NCBI RefSeq assembly: GCF_050948175.1
Contig: NW_027490387.1
Location: 62,001 to 126,000, forward strand
Length of the DNA stretch: 64,000 nt
Source of the DNA: Xylocopa sonorina
Lineage: Eukaryota; Arthropoda; Insecta; Hymenoptera; Apidae
Direction: 5' to 3'
This document shows, one piece after another, positions 43,191 through 56,063 of this stretch. The notes under the pieces were generated by a model. The model was not told the DNA's origin and made no database searches. It saw only the letters and a list, made by a program, of their open reading frames with translations. Position 1 is the stretch's first letter; every line of letters starts with the position of its first letter. A program made the translations under genes and the position numbers.

Positions 43191-43230
43191 CTGCGAACGT
43201 TAGTAGAAATGTTTAGTTTAGTAGAAATGA
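43191..43230 (+). repeat. 77-bp deletion scar with templated filler (97-bp monomer)
   Basis: After ACATCTGCGAACG the sequence jumps to TAGAAATGAGATGCG, leaving a 97-bp unit. The interval from CTGC to GAAATGAG is 33 bp here against 110 bp in normal monomers. The junction carries filler in which TTAGTAGAAATG occurs twice, at 43,200-43,211 and 43,218-43,229; TAGAAATG itself is native to the monomer on the right side. Deletion with short copied filler resembles polymerase theta-type end joining. It is the only deletion larger than 2 bp in the window. Confidence 0.88.
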
Positions 43231-44140
43231 GATGCGATATCGCGTTCTAAGAAGCATTAGAACACTACTGCTACGATAGGTAGACATTTCCAAACGCTAT
43301 TTCCTTGCAAGGAAGTGTCGCATTTACATTCATTTGATGTGTAGACGAGGGATACATAACACTTCGCAAATCATATTATATCTTACCATGAAACATAGAA
43401 ATGAGATGCGATATCGCGTTTCAAGAGGCATTAGAACTCTATTGCTACGATACGTAGACATCTGCAAACGCTATTTCATTGCAGGGAAGTGTCGCATTTA
43501 CAATCAGTTGAAGTGTAGAAGAGGAATACATGACACTTCGCAAATCATATTATATCTTACCATGAAACATAGAAATGAGATGCGATATCGCGTTTTAAGA
43601 AGCATTAGAAAACTATTGCTACGATAGGTAGACAATTGCAAACGCTATTTCCTTGCAAGGAAGTGTCGCAATTACATTCATTTGAAGTGTAGACGAGGAA
43701 TACATGACACTTCGCAAATCATATTATATCTTACCATGAAACATAGAAATGTGATGCGATATCGCGTTTTAAGAAGCATTAGAACTCTATTGCTACGATA
43801 CGTAGACATCTGCTAACGCTATTTTCTTGCAAAGATGTGTCGCATTTACATTCATTTGAAGTGTAGACGAGGAATACACAACACTTCGCAAATCATATTA
43901 TATATTACCATGAAACATAGAAATGAGATGCGATATCGCGTTTTGAGAAGCATTAGAACACTATTGCTACGACAGGTAGACATTTCTAAACGCTATTTCC
44001 TTGCAAGGAAGTGTCGCATTTACATTCATTTGAAGTGTAGACGAGGAATACATAACACTTCGCAAATCATATTATATTTTACCATGAAACATAGAAATGA
44101 GATGCGATATCGCGTTTTAAGAAGCATTAGAACTCTATTG

Positions 44141-44153
44141 CTACGATACGTAG
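44141..44153. other. Short inverted repeat CTACG-ATA-CGTAG (array-wide element)
   Basis: A 5-bp stem with a 3-nt loop at offset 4-16, overlapping the palindrome TACGTA. A frequent C-to-G change (CGATACGTAG to CGATAGGTAG) breaks the stem and also creates a stop codon in the frame that is otherwise open. Both forms are interspersed throughout the array. Confidence 0.7.
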
Positions 44154-44170
44154 ACATCTGCAAACGCTAT

Positions 44171-44184
44171 TTCCTTGCAAGGAA
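44171..44184. other. 14-bp perfect palindrome TTCCTTGCAAGGAA (example of array-wide element)
   Basis: TTCCTTGCAAGGAA equals its own reverse complement and occurs in most monomers at offset 34-47. Recurrent derivatives lose the symmetry: CCTAGCGAGG, CCTAGCAAGG, CCTTACAAGG, CCTACCAAGG and CCTATCAGGG. It could be a binding site for a dimeric protein or a cruciform-prone dyad; no known factor is assigned. Confidence 0.8.
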
Positions 44185-44277
44185 GTGTCGCATTTACATT
44201 CATTTGAAGTGTAGACGAGGAATACATGACACTTCGCAAATCATATTATATCTTACCATGAAACATAGAAATGTGAT

Positions 44278-44287
44278 GCGATATCGC
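44278..44287. other. 10-bp palindrome GCGATATCGC with EcoRV site (array-wide element)
   Basis: GCGATATCGC is self-complementary, lies at offset 141-150 of nearly every monomer and contains GATATC, so EcoRV digestion should give a 174-bp ladder. Known derivatives in the window are GCGAAATCGC (common in 14.5-36 kb) and GCAATATCTC (mainly after 38 kb), both of which break the dyad. Confidence 0.8.
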
Positions 44288-45630
44288 GTTTTAAGAAGCA
44301 TTAGAACACTATTGCTACGATAGGTAGACATTTGCAAACGCTATTTCCTTGCAAGGAAGTGTCGCATTTACATTCAATTGAAGTGTAGACTAGGAATACA
44401 TAACACTTCGCAAATCATATTATATCTTACCATGAAACATAGAAATGAGATGCAATATCGCGTTTTAAGAATCATAAGAACTCTATTGCTACGATACGTA
44501 GACATCTGCAAACGCTATTTCCTTGCAAGGAAGTGTCGCATTTACATTCAGTTGATGTGTTGATGAGGAATACATAACACTTCTCAAATCATATTATATC
44601 TTACCATGAAACATAGAAATGAGATGCGATATCGCGTTTTAAGAAGCATTAGAACTCTATTGCTACGATACGTAGACATCTGCAAACGCTATTTCCTTGC
44701 AAGGAAGTGTCGCATTTACATTCATTTGAAGTGTGGACGAGGAATACATGACACTTCGCAAATCATATTATATCTTACCATGAAACATAGAAATGAGATG
44801 CGACATCGCGTTCTAAGAAGCATTAGAACACTACTGCTACGATAAGTAGATATTTGCAAACGCTATTTCCTTGCAAGGAAGTGTCGCATTTACATTCATT
44901 TGAAGTGTATACGAGGGATACATAACACTTCGCAAATCATATTATATCTTACCGTGAAACATAGAAATGAGATGCGATATCGCGTTTTAAGAAGCATTAG
45001 AACTCTATTGCTACGATACCTAGACATCTGCAAACGCTATTTCCTTGCAGGGAAGTGTCGCATTTACATTCATTTGAAGTGTAAACGAGGAATACATGAC
45101 ACTCCGCAAATCATATTATATCTTACCATGAAACATAGAAATGAGATGCGATATCGCGTTTTAAGAAGCAGCAGAATTCCATTGCTACGATACGTAGACA
45201 TCTGCAAATGCTATTTCCTTGCAAGAAAGTGTCGCATTTACATTCATTTGATGTGTAGACGAGGTATAAATAACACTTCGCAAATCATATTATATCTTAC
45301 CATGAAACATAGAAATGAGATGCGATATCGCGTTTTAAGAAGCATTAGAACACTATTGCTACGGTAGGTAGACATTTCCAAACGCTATTTCCTTGCAAGG
45401 AAGTGTCGCATTTACATTCATTTGAAGTGTAGACTAGGAACACATAACACTTCGCAAATCATATTATATCTTACCATGAAACATAGAAATGAGATGCGAT
45501 ATCGCGTTTTAAGAATCATAAGAACTCTATTGCTACGATACGTAGACATCTGCAAACGCTATTTCCTTGCAAGAAAGCGTCGCATTTACTTTCATTTGAA
45601 TCGTAGACGAGGAATGCATAACACTTCGCA

Positions 45631-48240
45631 ATGAATATTATATCTTATCTTGAAACATAGATATGAGATGCGATATCGCGTTTTAAGAATCATATGAACT
45701 CTATTGCTACGATACGTAGACATCTGCAATCGCTATTTCCTTGCAACGAAGTGTCGCATTTACTTTCATTTGAATCGTAGACGAGGAATGCATAACACTT
45801 CGCAATGAATATTATATCTTATCATGAAACGTATATATGAGATGCAATATCTCGTTTTAAGAAGCATTTGAAATCTATTGCTTCGATACGTAGACATCGG
45901 CAAACGCTATTTCCTAGCAAGGAAGTGTCGCATTTACATTCATTTGATGTGTAGACGAGGAATACATAACACTTCGCAAATCATATAATATCCTACCATG
46001 AAACGTAGAAATGAGATGCGATATCGCGTTTTAAGAATCATAAGAACTCTAGTGCTACGATACGTAGACATCTGCAAACGCTATTTCCTTGCAAGGAAGT
46101 GTCGCATTTACAATCAGTTGATGTGTTGATGAGGAATACATAACACTTCGCAAATCATATTATATCTTACCATGAAACATAGAAATGAGATGCGATATCG
46201 CGTTTTAAGAAGCATTAGAACTCTATTGCTACGATACGTAGACATCTGCAAACGCTATTTCCTTGCAAGGAAGTGTCGCATTTACATTCATTTGAAGTGT
46301 AAATGAGGAATACATGACACTTCGCAAATCATATTATATCTGACCATGAAACATAGAAATGTGATGCGATATCGCGTTTTAAGAAGCATTAGAATTCCAT
46401 TGCTACGATACGTAGACATCTGCAAACGCTATTTCCTTGCAAGGAAGTGTCGCATTTACATTCATTTGAAGTGTAGACTAGGAATACATAACACTTCGCA
46501 AATCATATTATATCTTACCATGGAACATAGAAATGAGTTGCGATATCGCGTTTTAAGAAGCAGCAGAAATCCATTGCTACGATACGTAGACATCTGCAAA
46601 CGCTATTTCCTTGCAAGAAAGTGTCGCCTTTACTTTCATTTGATTCGTAGACGAGGAATGCATAACACTTCGCAATGAATATTATATCTTATCATGAAAC
46701 GTAGATATGAGATGCAATATCTCGTTTTAAGAAGAGTTTGAAATCTATTGCTTCGATACGTAGACATCTGCAAACGCTATTTCCTTGCAAGGAAGTGTCG
46801 CATTTACATTCATTTGAAGTGTAGACGAGGAATGCATAACACTTCGCAAATCATATTATATCTTACCATGAAACATAGAAATGAGATGCGATATCGCGTT
46901 TTAAGAATCATAAGAACTCTATTGCTACGATACGTAGACATCTGCAAACGCTATTTCCTAGCAAGGAAGTGTCGCATTTACATTCATTTGAAGTGTAGAA
47001 GAGGAATACATGACACTTCGCAAATCATATTATATCTTACCATGAAACATAGGAATGAGATGCGATATCGCGTTTTAAGAAGCATTAGAACACTATTGCT
47101 ACGATAGGTAGACATTTGCAAACGCTATTTCCTTGCAAGGAAGTGTCGCATTTACATTCATTTGAAGTGTAGACGAGGAATACATGACACTTCGCAAATC
47201 ATATTATATCTTACCATGAAACATAGAAATGAGATGCGATATCGCGTTTTAAGAAGCATTAGAACACTATTGCTACGATAGGTAGACATTTCCAAACGCT
47301 ATTTCCTTGCAAGGAAGTGTCGCATTTACATTCAATTGAAGTGTAGACTAGGAATACATAACACTTCGCAAATCATATTATATCTTACCATGAAACATAG
47401 AAATGAGATGCGATATCGCGTTTTAAGAAGCAGCAGAAATCCATTGCTACGATACGTAGACATCTGCAAATGCTATTTCCTTGCAAGAATGTGTCGCATT
47501 TACATTCATTTGATGTGTAGACGAGGAATACACAACACTTCGCAAATCATATTATATCTTACCATGAAACATAGAAATGTGATGCGATATCGCGATTTAA
47601 GAATCATAAGAACTCTATTGCTACGATACGTAGACATCTGCAAACGCTATTTCCTTGCAAAGAAGTGTCGCATTTACATTCATTTGAAGTGTAGACGAGG
47701 AATACACAACACTTCGCAAATCATATTATATCTTACCACGAAACATAGAAACGAGATGCGATATCGCGTTTTAAGTAGCATTAGAACTCTATTGCTACGA
47801 TACGTAGACATCTGCAAACGCTATTTCCTTGCAAGGAAGTGTTGCATTTACATTCATTTGAATCGTAGACGAGGAATGCATAACACTTCGCAATGAATAT
47901 TATATCTTATCATGAAACATAGATATGAGATGCGATATCGCGTTTTAAGAAGCATTAGAACACTATTGCTACGATAAGTAGACATTTGCAAACGCTATTT
48001 CCTTGCAAGGAAGTGTCGAATTTACATTCATTTGAAGTGTAGACTAGGAATACATAACACTTCGCAAATCATATTATACCTTACCATGAAACATAGAAAT
48101 GAGATGCGATATCGCGTTTTAAGAAGCATTAGAAATCTATTGCTACGATACGTAGACATCTGCAAACGCTATTCCCTAGCGAGGAAGTGTCGCATTTACA
48201 TTTATTTGAAGTGTAGACGAGGAATGCATAACACTTCGCA
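45631..48240 (+). repeat. 15-monomer higher-order repeat (2610 bp), copy 1
   Basis: ATGAATATTATATCTTATCTTG at 45,631 recurs at 48,241, exactly 15 x 174 bp later. Most of what lies between is matched in order: 45,631-46,290 and 46,950-48,240. The central part (about 46.29-46.95 kb) differs between copies. Confidence 0.82.
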
Positions 48241-50850
48241 ATGAATATTATATCTTATCTTGAAACATAGATATGAGATGCGATATCGCGTTTTAAGGAT
48301 CATATGAACTCTATTGCTACGATACGTAGACATCTGCAATCGCTATTTCCTTGCAACGAAGTGTCGCATTTACTTTCATTTGAATCGTAGACGAGGAATG
48401 CATAACACTTCGCAATGAATATTATATCTTATCATGAAACGTATATATGAGATGCAATATCTCGTTTTAAGAAGCATTTGAAATCTATTGCTTCGATACG
48501 TAGACATCGGCAAACGCTATTTCCTAGCAAGGAAGTGTCGCATTTACATTCATTTGATGTGTAGACGAGGAATACATAACACTTCGCAAATCATATAATA
48601 TCCTACCATGAAACGTAGAAATGAGATGCGATATCGCGCTTTAAGAATCATAAGAACTCTAGTGCTACGATACGTAGACATCTGCAAACGCTATTTCCTT
48701 GCAAGGAAGTGTCGCATTTACAATCAGTTGATGTGTTGATGAGGAATACATAACACTTCGCAAATCATATTATATCTTACCATGAAACATAGAAATGAGA
48801 TGCGATATTGCGTTTTAAGAAGCATTAGAACTCTATTGCTACGATACGTAGACATCTGCAAACGCTATTTCCTTGCAAGGAAGTGTCGCATTTACATTTA
48901 TTTGAAGTGTAGAAGAGGAATACATGACACTTCGCAAATCATATTATATCTTACCATGAAACATAGAAATGAGATGCGATATCGCGTTTTAAGAAGCATT
49001 AGAACACTATTGCTACGATAGGTAGACATTTGCAAACGCTATTTCCTTGCAAGGAAGTGTCGCATTTTCATTCATTTGAAGTGTAGACGAGGAATACATG
49101 ACACTTCGCAAATCATATTAGGTCTTACCATGAAACATAGAAATGAGATGCGATATCGCGTTTTAAGAATCATTAGAACACTATTGCTACGATAGGTAGA
49201 CATTTGCAAACGCTATTTCCTTGCAAGGAAGTGTCGCATTTACATTCATTTGAAGTGTAGACTAGGAATACATAACACTTCGCAAATCATATTATATCTT
49301 ACTATGAAACATAGAAATGAGTTGCGATATCGCGTTTTAAGAAGCAGCAGAAATCCATTGCTACGATACGTAGACATCTGCAAACGCTATTTCCTTGCAA
49401 GGAAGTGTCGCATTTACATTCATTTGAAGTGTAGACTAGGAATACATAACACTTCGCAAATCATATTATATCTTACCATGAAACATAGAAATGAGTTGCG
49501 ATATCGCGTTTTGAGAAGCATCAGAAATCCATTGCTACGATACGTAGACATCTGCAAACGCTATTTCCTAGCAAGGAAGTGTCGCATTTACATTCATTTG
49601 AAGTGTAGAAGAGGAATACATGACACTTCGCAAATCATATTATATCTTACCATGAAACATAGGAATGAGATGCGATATCGCGTTTTAAGAAGCATTAGAA
49701 CACTATTGCTACGATAGGTAGACATTTGCAAACGCTATTTCCTTGCAAGGAAGTGTCGCATTTACATTCATTTGAAGTGTAGACGAGGAATACATGACAC
49801 TTCGCAAATCATATTATATCTTACCATGAAACATAGAAATGAGATGCGATATCGCGTTTTAAGAAGCATTAGAACACTATTGCTACGATAGGTAGACATT
49901 TCCAAACGCTATTTCCTTGCAAGGAAGTGTCGCATTTACATTCAATTGAAGTGTAGACTAGGAATACATAACACTTCGCAAATCATATTATATCTTACCA
50001 TGAAACATAGAAATGAGATGCGATATCGCGTTTTAAGAAGCAGCAGAAATCCATTGCTACGATACGTAGACATCTGCAAATGCTATTTCCTTGCAAGAAT
50101 GTGTCGCATTTACATTCATTTGATGTGTAGACGAGGAATACACAACACTTCGCAAATCATATTATATCTTACCATGAAACATAGAAATGTGATGCGATAT
50201 CGCGTTTTAAGAATCATAAGAACTCTATTGCTACGATACGTAGACATCTGCAAACGCTATTTCCTTGCAAAGAAGTGTCGCATTTACATTCATTTGAAGT
50301 GTAGACGAGGAATACACAACACTTCGCAAATCATATTATATCTTACCACGAAACATAGAAACGAGATGCGATATCGCGTTTTAAGTAGCATTAGAACTCT
50401 ATTGCTACGATACGTAGACATCTGCAAACGCTATTTCCTTGCAAGGAAGTGTTGCATTTACATTCATTTGAATCGTAGACGAGGAATGCATAACACTTCG
50501 CAATGAATATTATATCTTATCATGAAACATAGATATGAGATGCGATATCGCGTTTTAAGAAGCATTAGAACACTATTGCTACGATAAGTAGACATTTGCA
50601 AACGCTATTTCCTTGCAAGGAAGTGTCGAATTTACATTCATTTGAAGTGTAGACTAGGAATACATAACACTTCGCAAATCATATTATACCTTACCATGAA
50701 ACATAGAAATGAGATGCGATATCGCGTTTTAAGAAGCATTAGAAATCTATTGCTACGATACGTAGACATCTGCAAACGCTATTCCCTAGCGAGGAAGTGT
50801 CGCATTTACATTTATTTGAAGTGTAGACGAGGAATGCATAACACTTCGCA
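48241..50850 (+). repeat. 15-monomer higher-order repeat, copy 2
   Basis: Matches copy 1 at 2610 bp, with markers such as GGCAAACGC with CTCTAGTGC, TTGATGTGTTGATGAGG, CTACCACGAAAC... at 47,736 and 50,346, and GTGTCGAATTTAC. After 50,850 the register shifts: GAAACGTATATATGAG near 50,867 follows its copy-2 counterpart by 14 monomers (2436 bp) instead of 15, so a third, partial copy starts one monomer short. Confidence 0.82.
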
Positions 50851-53299
50851 ATGAATATTATATCTTATCATGAAACGTATATATGAGATGCAATATCTCG
50901 TTTTAAGAAGCATTTGAAAACTATTGCTTCGATACGTAGACATCGGCAAACGCTATTTCCTAGCAAGGAAGTGTCGCATTTACATTCATTTGATGTGTAG
51001 ACGAGGAATACATAACACTTCGCAAATCATATAATATCCTACCATGAAACGTAGAAATGAGATGCGATATCGCGTTTTAAGAATCATAAGAACTCTAGTG
51101 CTACGATACGTAGACATCTGCAAACGCTATTTCCTTGCAAGGAAGTGTCGCATTTACAATCAGTTGATGTGTTGATGAGGAATACATAACACTTCGCAAA
51201 TCATATTATATCTTACCATGAAACATAGAAATGAGATGCGATATCGCGTTTTAAGAAGCATTAGAACTCTATTGCTACGATACGTAGACATCTGCAAACG
51301 CTATTTCCTTGCAAGGAAGTGTCGCATTTACATTCATTTGAAGTGTAAATGAGGAATACATGACACTTCGCAAATCATATTATATCTTACCATGAAACAT
51401 AGAAATGTGATGCGATATCGCGTTTTAAGAAGCATTAGAACTCTATTGCTACGATACGTAGACATCTGCAAACGCTATTTCCTTGCAAGGAAGTGTCGCA
51501 TTTACATTCATTTGAAGTGTAGCAGAGGAATACATGACACTTCGCAAATCATATTATATCTTAACATAAAACATAGAAATGAGATGCGATATCGCGTTTT
51601 GAGAAGCATTAGAACACTATTGCTACGATAGGTAGACATTTGCAAACGCTATTTCCTTGCAAGGAAGTGTCGCATTTACATTCATTTGAAGTGTAGACTA
51701 GGAATACATAACACTTCGCAAATCATATTATATCTTACCATGAAACATAGAATTGAGTTGCGATATCGCGTTTTAAGAAGCAGCAGAAATCCATTGCTAC
51801 GATACGTAGACATCTGCAAATGCTAATTCCTTGCAAGAAAGTGTCGCATTTACATTCATTTGATGTGTAGACGAGGAATACATAACACTTCGCAAATCAT
51901 ATTATATCTTACCATGAAACATAGAAATGTGATGCGATATCGCGTTTTAAGAATCATAAGAACTCTATTGCTACGATACGTAGACACCTGCAAACGCTAT
52001 TTCCTTGCAAAGAAGTGTCGCATTTACATTCATTTGAAGTGTAGACGAGGAATACACAACACTTCGCAAATCATATTATATCTTACCATGAAACATAGAA
52101 ACGAGATGCGATATCGCGTTTTAAGAAGCATTAGAACTCTATTGCTACGATACGTAGACATCTGCAAACGCTATTTCCTTGCAAGGAAGTGTTGCATTTA
52201 CATTCATTTGAATCGTAGACGAGGAATGCATAACACTTCGCAATGAATATTATATCTTATCATGAAACATAGAAATGAGATGCGATATCGCGTTTTAAGA
52301 AGCATTAGAACACTATTGCTACGATAGGTAGACATTTGCAAACGCTATTTCCTTGCAAGGAAGTGTCGCATTTACATTCATTTGAAGTGTAGACTAGGAA
52401 TACATAACACTTCGCAAATCATATTATATCTTACCATGGAACATAGAAATGAGTTGCGATATCGCGTTTTAAGAAGCAGCAGAAATCCATTGCTACGATA
52501 CGTAGACATCTGCAAATGCTAATTCCTTGCAAGAAAGTGTCGCATTTACATTCATTTGATGTGTAGACGAGGAATAAATAACACTTCGCAAATCATATTA
52601 TATCTTACCATGAAACATAGAAATGTCATGCGATATCGCGTTTTAAGAATCATAAGAACTCTATTGCTACGATACGTAGACACCTGCAATCGCTATTTCC
52701 TTGCAACGAAGTGTCACATTTACTTTCATTTGAATCGTAGACGAGGAATGCATAACACTTCGCAATGAATATTATATCTTATCTTGAAACATAGATATGA
52801 GATGCGATATCGCGTTTTAAGGATCATATGAACTCTATTGCTACGATACGTAGACATCTGCAATCGCTATTTCCTTGCAACGAAGTGTCGCATTTACTTT
52901 CATTTGAATCGTAGACGAGGAATGCATAACACTTCGCAATGAATATTATATCTTATCATGAAACGTAGATATGAGATGCAATATCTCGTTTTAAGAAGCA
53001 TTTGAAATCTATTGCTTCGATACGTAGACATCTGCAAACGCTATTTCCTTGCAAGGAAGTGTCGCATTTACATTCATTAGAAGTGTAAACGAGGAATACA
53101 TGACACTTCGCAAATCATATTATATCTTACCATGAAACATAGAAATGTGATGCGATATCGCGTTTTAAGGAGCATTAGAATTCTATTGCTACGATACGTA
53201 GACATCTGCAAACGCTATTTACTTGCAAGAAACTGTCGCATTTACATTCATTTGATCTGTAGACAAGGTATAAATAACACTTCGCAAATCATATTATAT

Positions 53300-54100
53300 C
53301 TTACCATGAAACATAGAAATGAGATGCGATATTGCGTTTTAAGAAGCATTAGAACTCTATTGCTACGATACGTAGACATCTGCAAACGCTATTTCCTTGC
53401 AAGGAAGTGTCGCATTTACATTTATTTGAAGTGTAGAAGAGGAATACATGACACTTCGCAAATCATATTATATCTTACCATGAAACATAGAAATGAGATG
53501 CGATATCGCGTTTTAAGAAGCATTAGAACACTATTGCTACGATAGGTAGACATTTGCAAACGCTATTTCCTTGCAAGGAAGTGTCGCATTTTCATTCATT
53601 TGAAGTGTAGACGAGGAATACATGACACTTCGCAAATCATATTATGTCTTACCATGAAACATAGAAATGAGATGCGATATCGCGTTTTAAGAATCATTAG
53701 AACACTATTGCTACGATAGGTAGACATTTGCAAACGCTATTTCCTTGCAAGGAAGTGTCGCATTTACATTCATTTGAAGTGTAGACTAGGAATACATAAC
53801 ACTTCGCAAATCATATTATATCTTACTATGAAACATAGAAATGAGTTGCGATATCGCGTTTTAAGAAGCAGCAGAAATCCATTGCTACGATACGTAGACA
53901 TCTGCAAACGCTATTTCCTTGCAAGGAAGTGTCGCATTTACATTCATTTGAAGTGTAGACTAGGAATACATAACACTTCGCAAATCATATTATATCTTAC
54001 CATGAAACATAGAAATGAGTTGCGATATCGCGTTTTGAGAAGCATCAGAAATCCATTGCTACGATACGTAGACATCTGCAAACGCTATTTCCTAGCAAGG
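53300..54100 (+). repeat. Block duplicated from 48.78-49.58 kb at 26-monomer spacing
   Basis: The GATATTGCGTTTTAAG, GCATTTTCATTC and TTACTATGAAAC monomers occur in the same order 4524 bp (26 x 174) apart. Part of the block (from CATTTATTTGAAGTGTAGAAG through CATATTATGTCTTACC) recurs again 870 bp (5 monomers) later, near 54.29-54.74 kb. Confidence 0.78.
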
Positions 54101-54847
54101 AAGTGTCGCATTTACATTCATTTGAAGTGCAGACGAGGAACACATAACACTTCGCAAATCATATTATATCTTACCATGAAACATACAAATGTGATGCGAT
54201 ATCGCGTTTTAAGAAGCATTAGAACTCTATTGCTACGATACGTAGACATCTGCAAACGCAATTTCCTTGCAAGGAAGTGTCGCATTTACATTTATTTGAA
54301 GTGTAGAAGAGGAATACATGACACTTCGCAAATCATATTATATCTTACCATGAAACATAGAAATGAGATGCGATATCGCGTTTTAAGAAGCATTAGAACA
54401 CTATTGCTACGATAGGTAGACATTTGCAAACGCTATTTCCTTGCAAGGAAGTGTCGCATTTACATTCATTTGAAGTGTAGACGAGGAATGCATGACACTT
54501 CGCAAATCATATTATGTCTTACCATGAAACATAGAAATGAGATGCGATATCGCGTTTTAAGAATCATTAGAACACTATTGCTACGATAGGTAGACATTTG
54601 CAAACGCTATTTCCTTGCAAGGAAGTGTCGCATTTACATTCATTTGAAGTGTAGACTAGGAATACATAACACTTCGCAAATCATATTATATCTTACCATG
54701 AAACATAGAAATGAGTTGCGATATCGCGTTTTAAGAAGCAGCAGAAATCCATTGCTACGATACGTAGACATCTGCAAATGCTATTTCCTTGCAAGAAAGT
54801 GTCGCATTTACATTCATTTGAAGTGTAGACGACGGATATATAATACT

Positions 54848-56063
54848 TCGCAAATCATATTATACCTTACCATGAAACAGAAATGAGATGCGATATCGCG
54901 TTTTAAGAATCATAAGAACTCTATTGCTACGATACGTAGACATCTGCAAACGCTATTTCCTTGCAAGGAAGTGTCGCATTTACATTCATTTGAATCGTAG
55001 AGGAGGAATGCATAGCACTTCGCAAAGAATATTATATCTTATCATGAAACATAGATATGAGATGCAATATCTCGTTTTAAGAAGCATTTGAACTCTATTG
55101 CTTCGATACGTAGATATCTGCAAACGCTATTTCCTTGCAAGGAAGTGTCGCATTTACATTCATTTGAAGTGTAGACGAGGAATACATGACACTTCGCAAA
55201 TCATATTATATCTTACCATGAAACATAGAAATGAGATGCGATATCGTGTTTTAAGAAGCATTAGAACACTATTGCTACGATAGGTAGACATTTGCAAACG
55301 CTATTTCCTTGCAAGGAAGTGTCGCATTTACATTTATTTGAAGTGTAGAAGAGGAATACATGACACTTCGCAAATCATATTATATCTTATCATGAAACAT
55401 AGATATGAGATGCAATATCTCGTTTTAAGAAGCATTTGAACTCTACTGCTTCGATACGTAGATATCTGCAAACGCTATATCCTTGCAAGGAAGTGTCGCA
55501 TTTACATTCATTTGAAGTGTAGACGAGGAATACATAACACTTCGCAAATCATATTATATCTTACCATGAAACATAGGAATGAGATGCGACATCGCGTTCT
55601 AAGAAGCATTAGAACACTACTGCTACGATACCTAGACATCTGCAGACGCTATTTCCTAGCAAGGAAGTGTCGCATTTACATTCATTTGAAGTGTACCCGA
55701 GGAATACATGACACTTCGCAAATCATATAATTTCCTACCATGAAACGTAGAAATGAGATGCGATATCGCGTTTTATGAATCATAAGAACTCTATTGCTAC
55801 GATACGTAGACATCTGCAAACGCTATTTCCTTGCAAGGAAGTGTCGCATTTACATTCAGTTGATGTGTTGTTGAGGAATACATAACACTTCGCAAATCAT
55901 ATTATATTTTACCATGAAACATAGAAATGAGATGCGATATCGCGTTTTAAGAAGCATTAGAACTCTATTGCTACGATACGTAGACATCTGCAAACGCTAT
56001 TTCCTTGCAAGGAAGTTTCGCATTTACATTCATTTGAAGTGTAAACGAGGAATACATGACACT
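54848..56063 (+). repeat. 7-monomer higher-order repeat (1216 bp), copy 1
   Basis: Begins with a monomer that has lost two bases (GAAACAGAAATG in place of GAAACATAGAAATG). Further markers are GTAGAGGAGG with CATAGCACTTCGCAAAG, ATATCGTGTTTTAAG, GTACCCGAGG and GTTGTTGAGG. Every one recurs 1216 bp later, with only about three mismatches noticed by eye. Confidence 0.88.

Larger units (their letters stand above)
44138..44311 (+). repeat. Representative near-consensus monomer
   Basis: This 174-bp unit is close to the majority sequence of the window. It starts at TTGCTACGAT and ends before the next copy at 44312. Relative to the most common bases it has the frequent alternative CATGAC in place of CATAAC and one A-to-T change in ATGTGATG. 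Using this start, the unit has CTACG-ATA-CGTAG at offsets 4-16, TTCCTTGCAAGGAA at 34-47, the variable GAAGTGTAGACGAGG / GAATCGTAGACGAGG segment near 68-83, CACTTCGCAAATCATATT near 93-110, CCATGAAACATAGAAATG near 119-136 and GCGATATCGC at 141-150. The start is arbitrary, as in any circularly permutable tandem repeat. Confidence 0.9.

Noticed and set aside
52560..52590. AATAAAT as a polyadenylation signal, and TATATC runs as TATA boxes
   Set aside because: They are single-base variants of ordinary monomer sequence, and no gene context exists.
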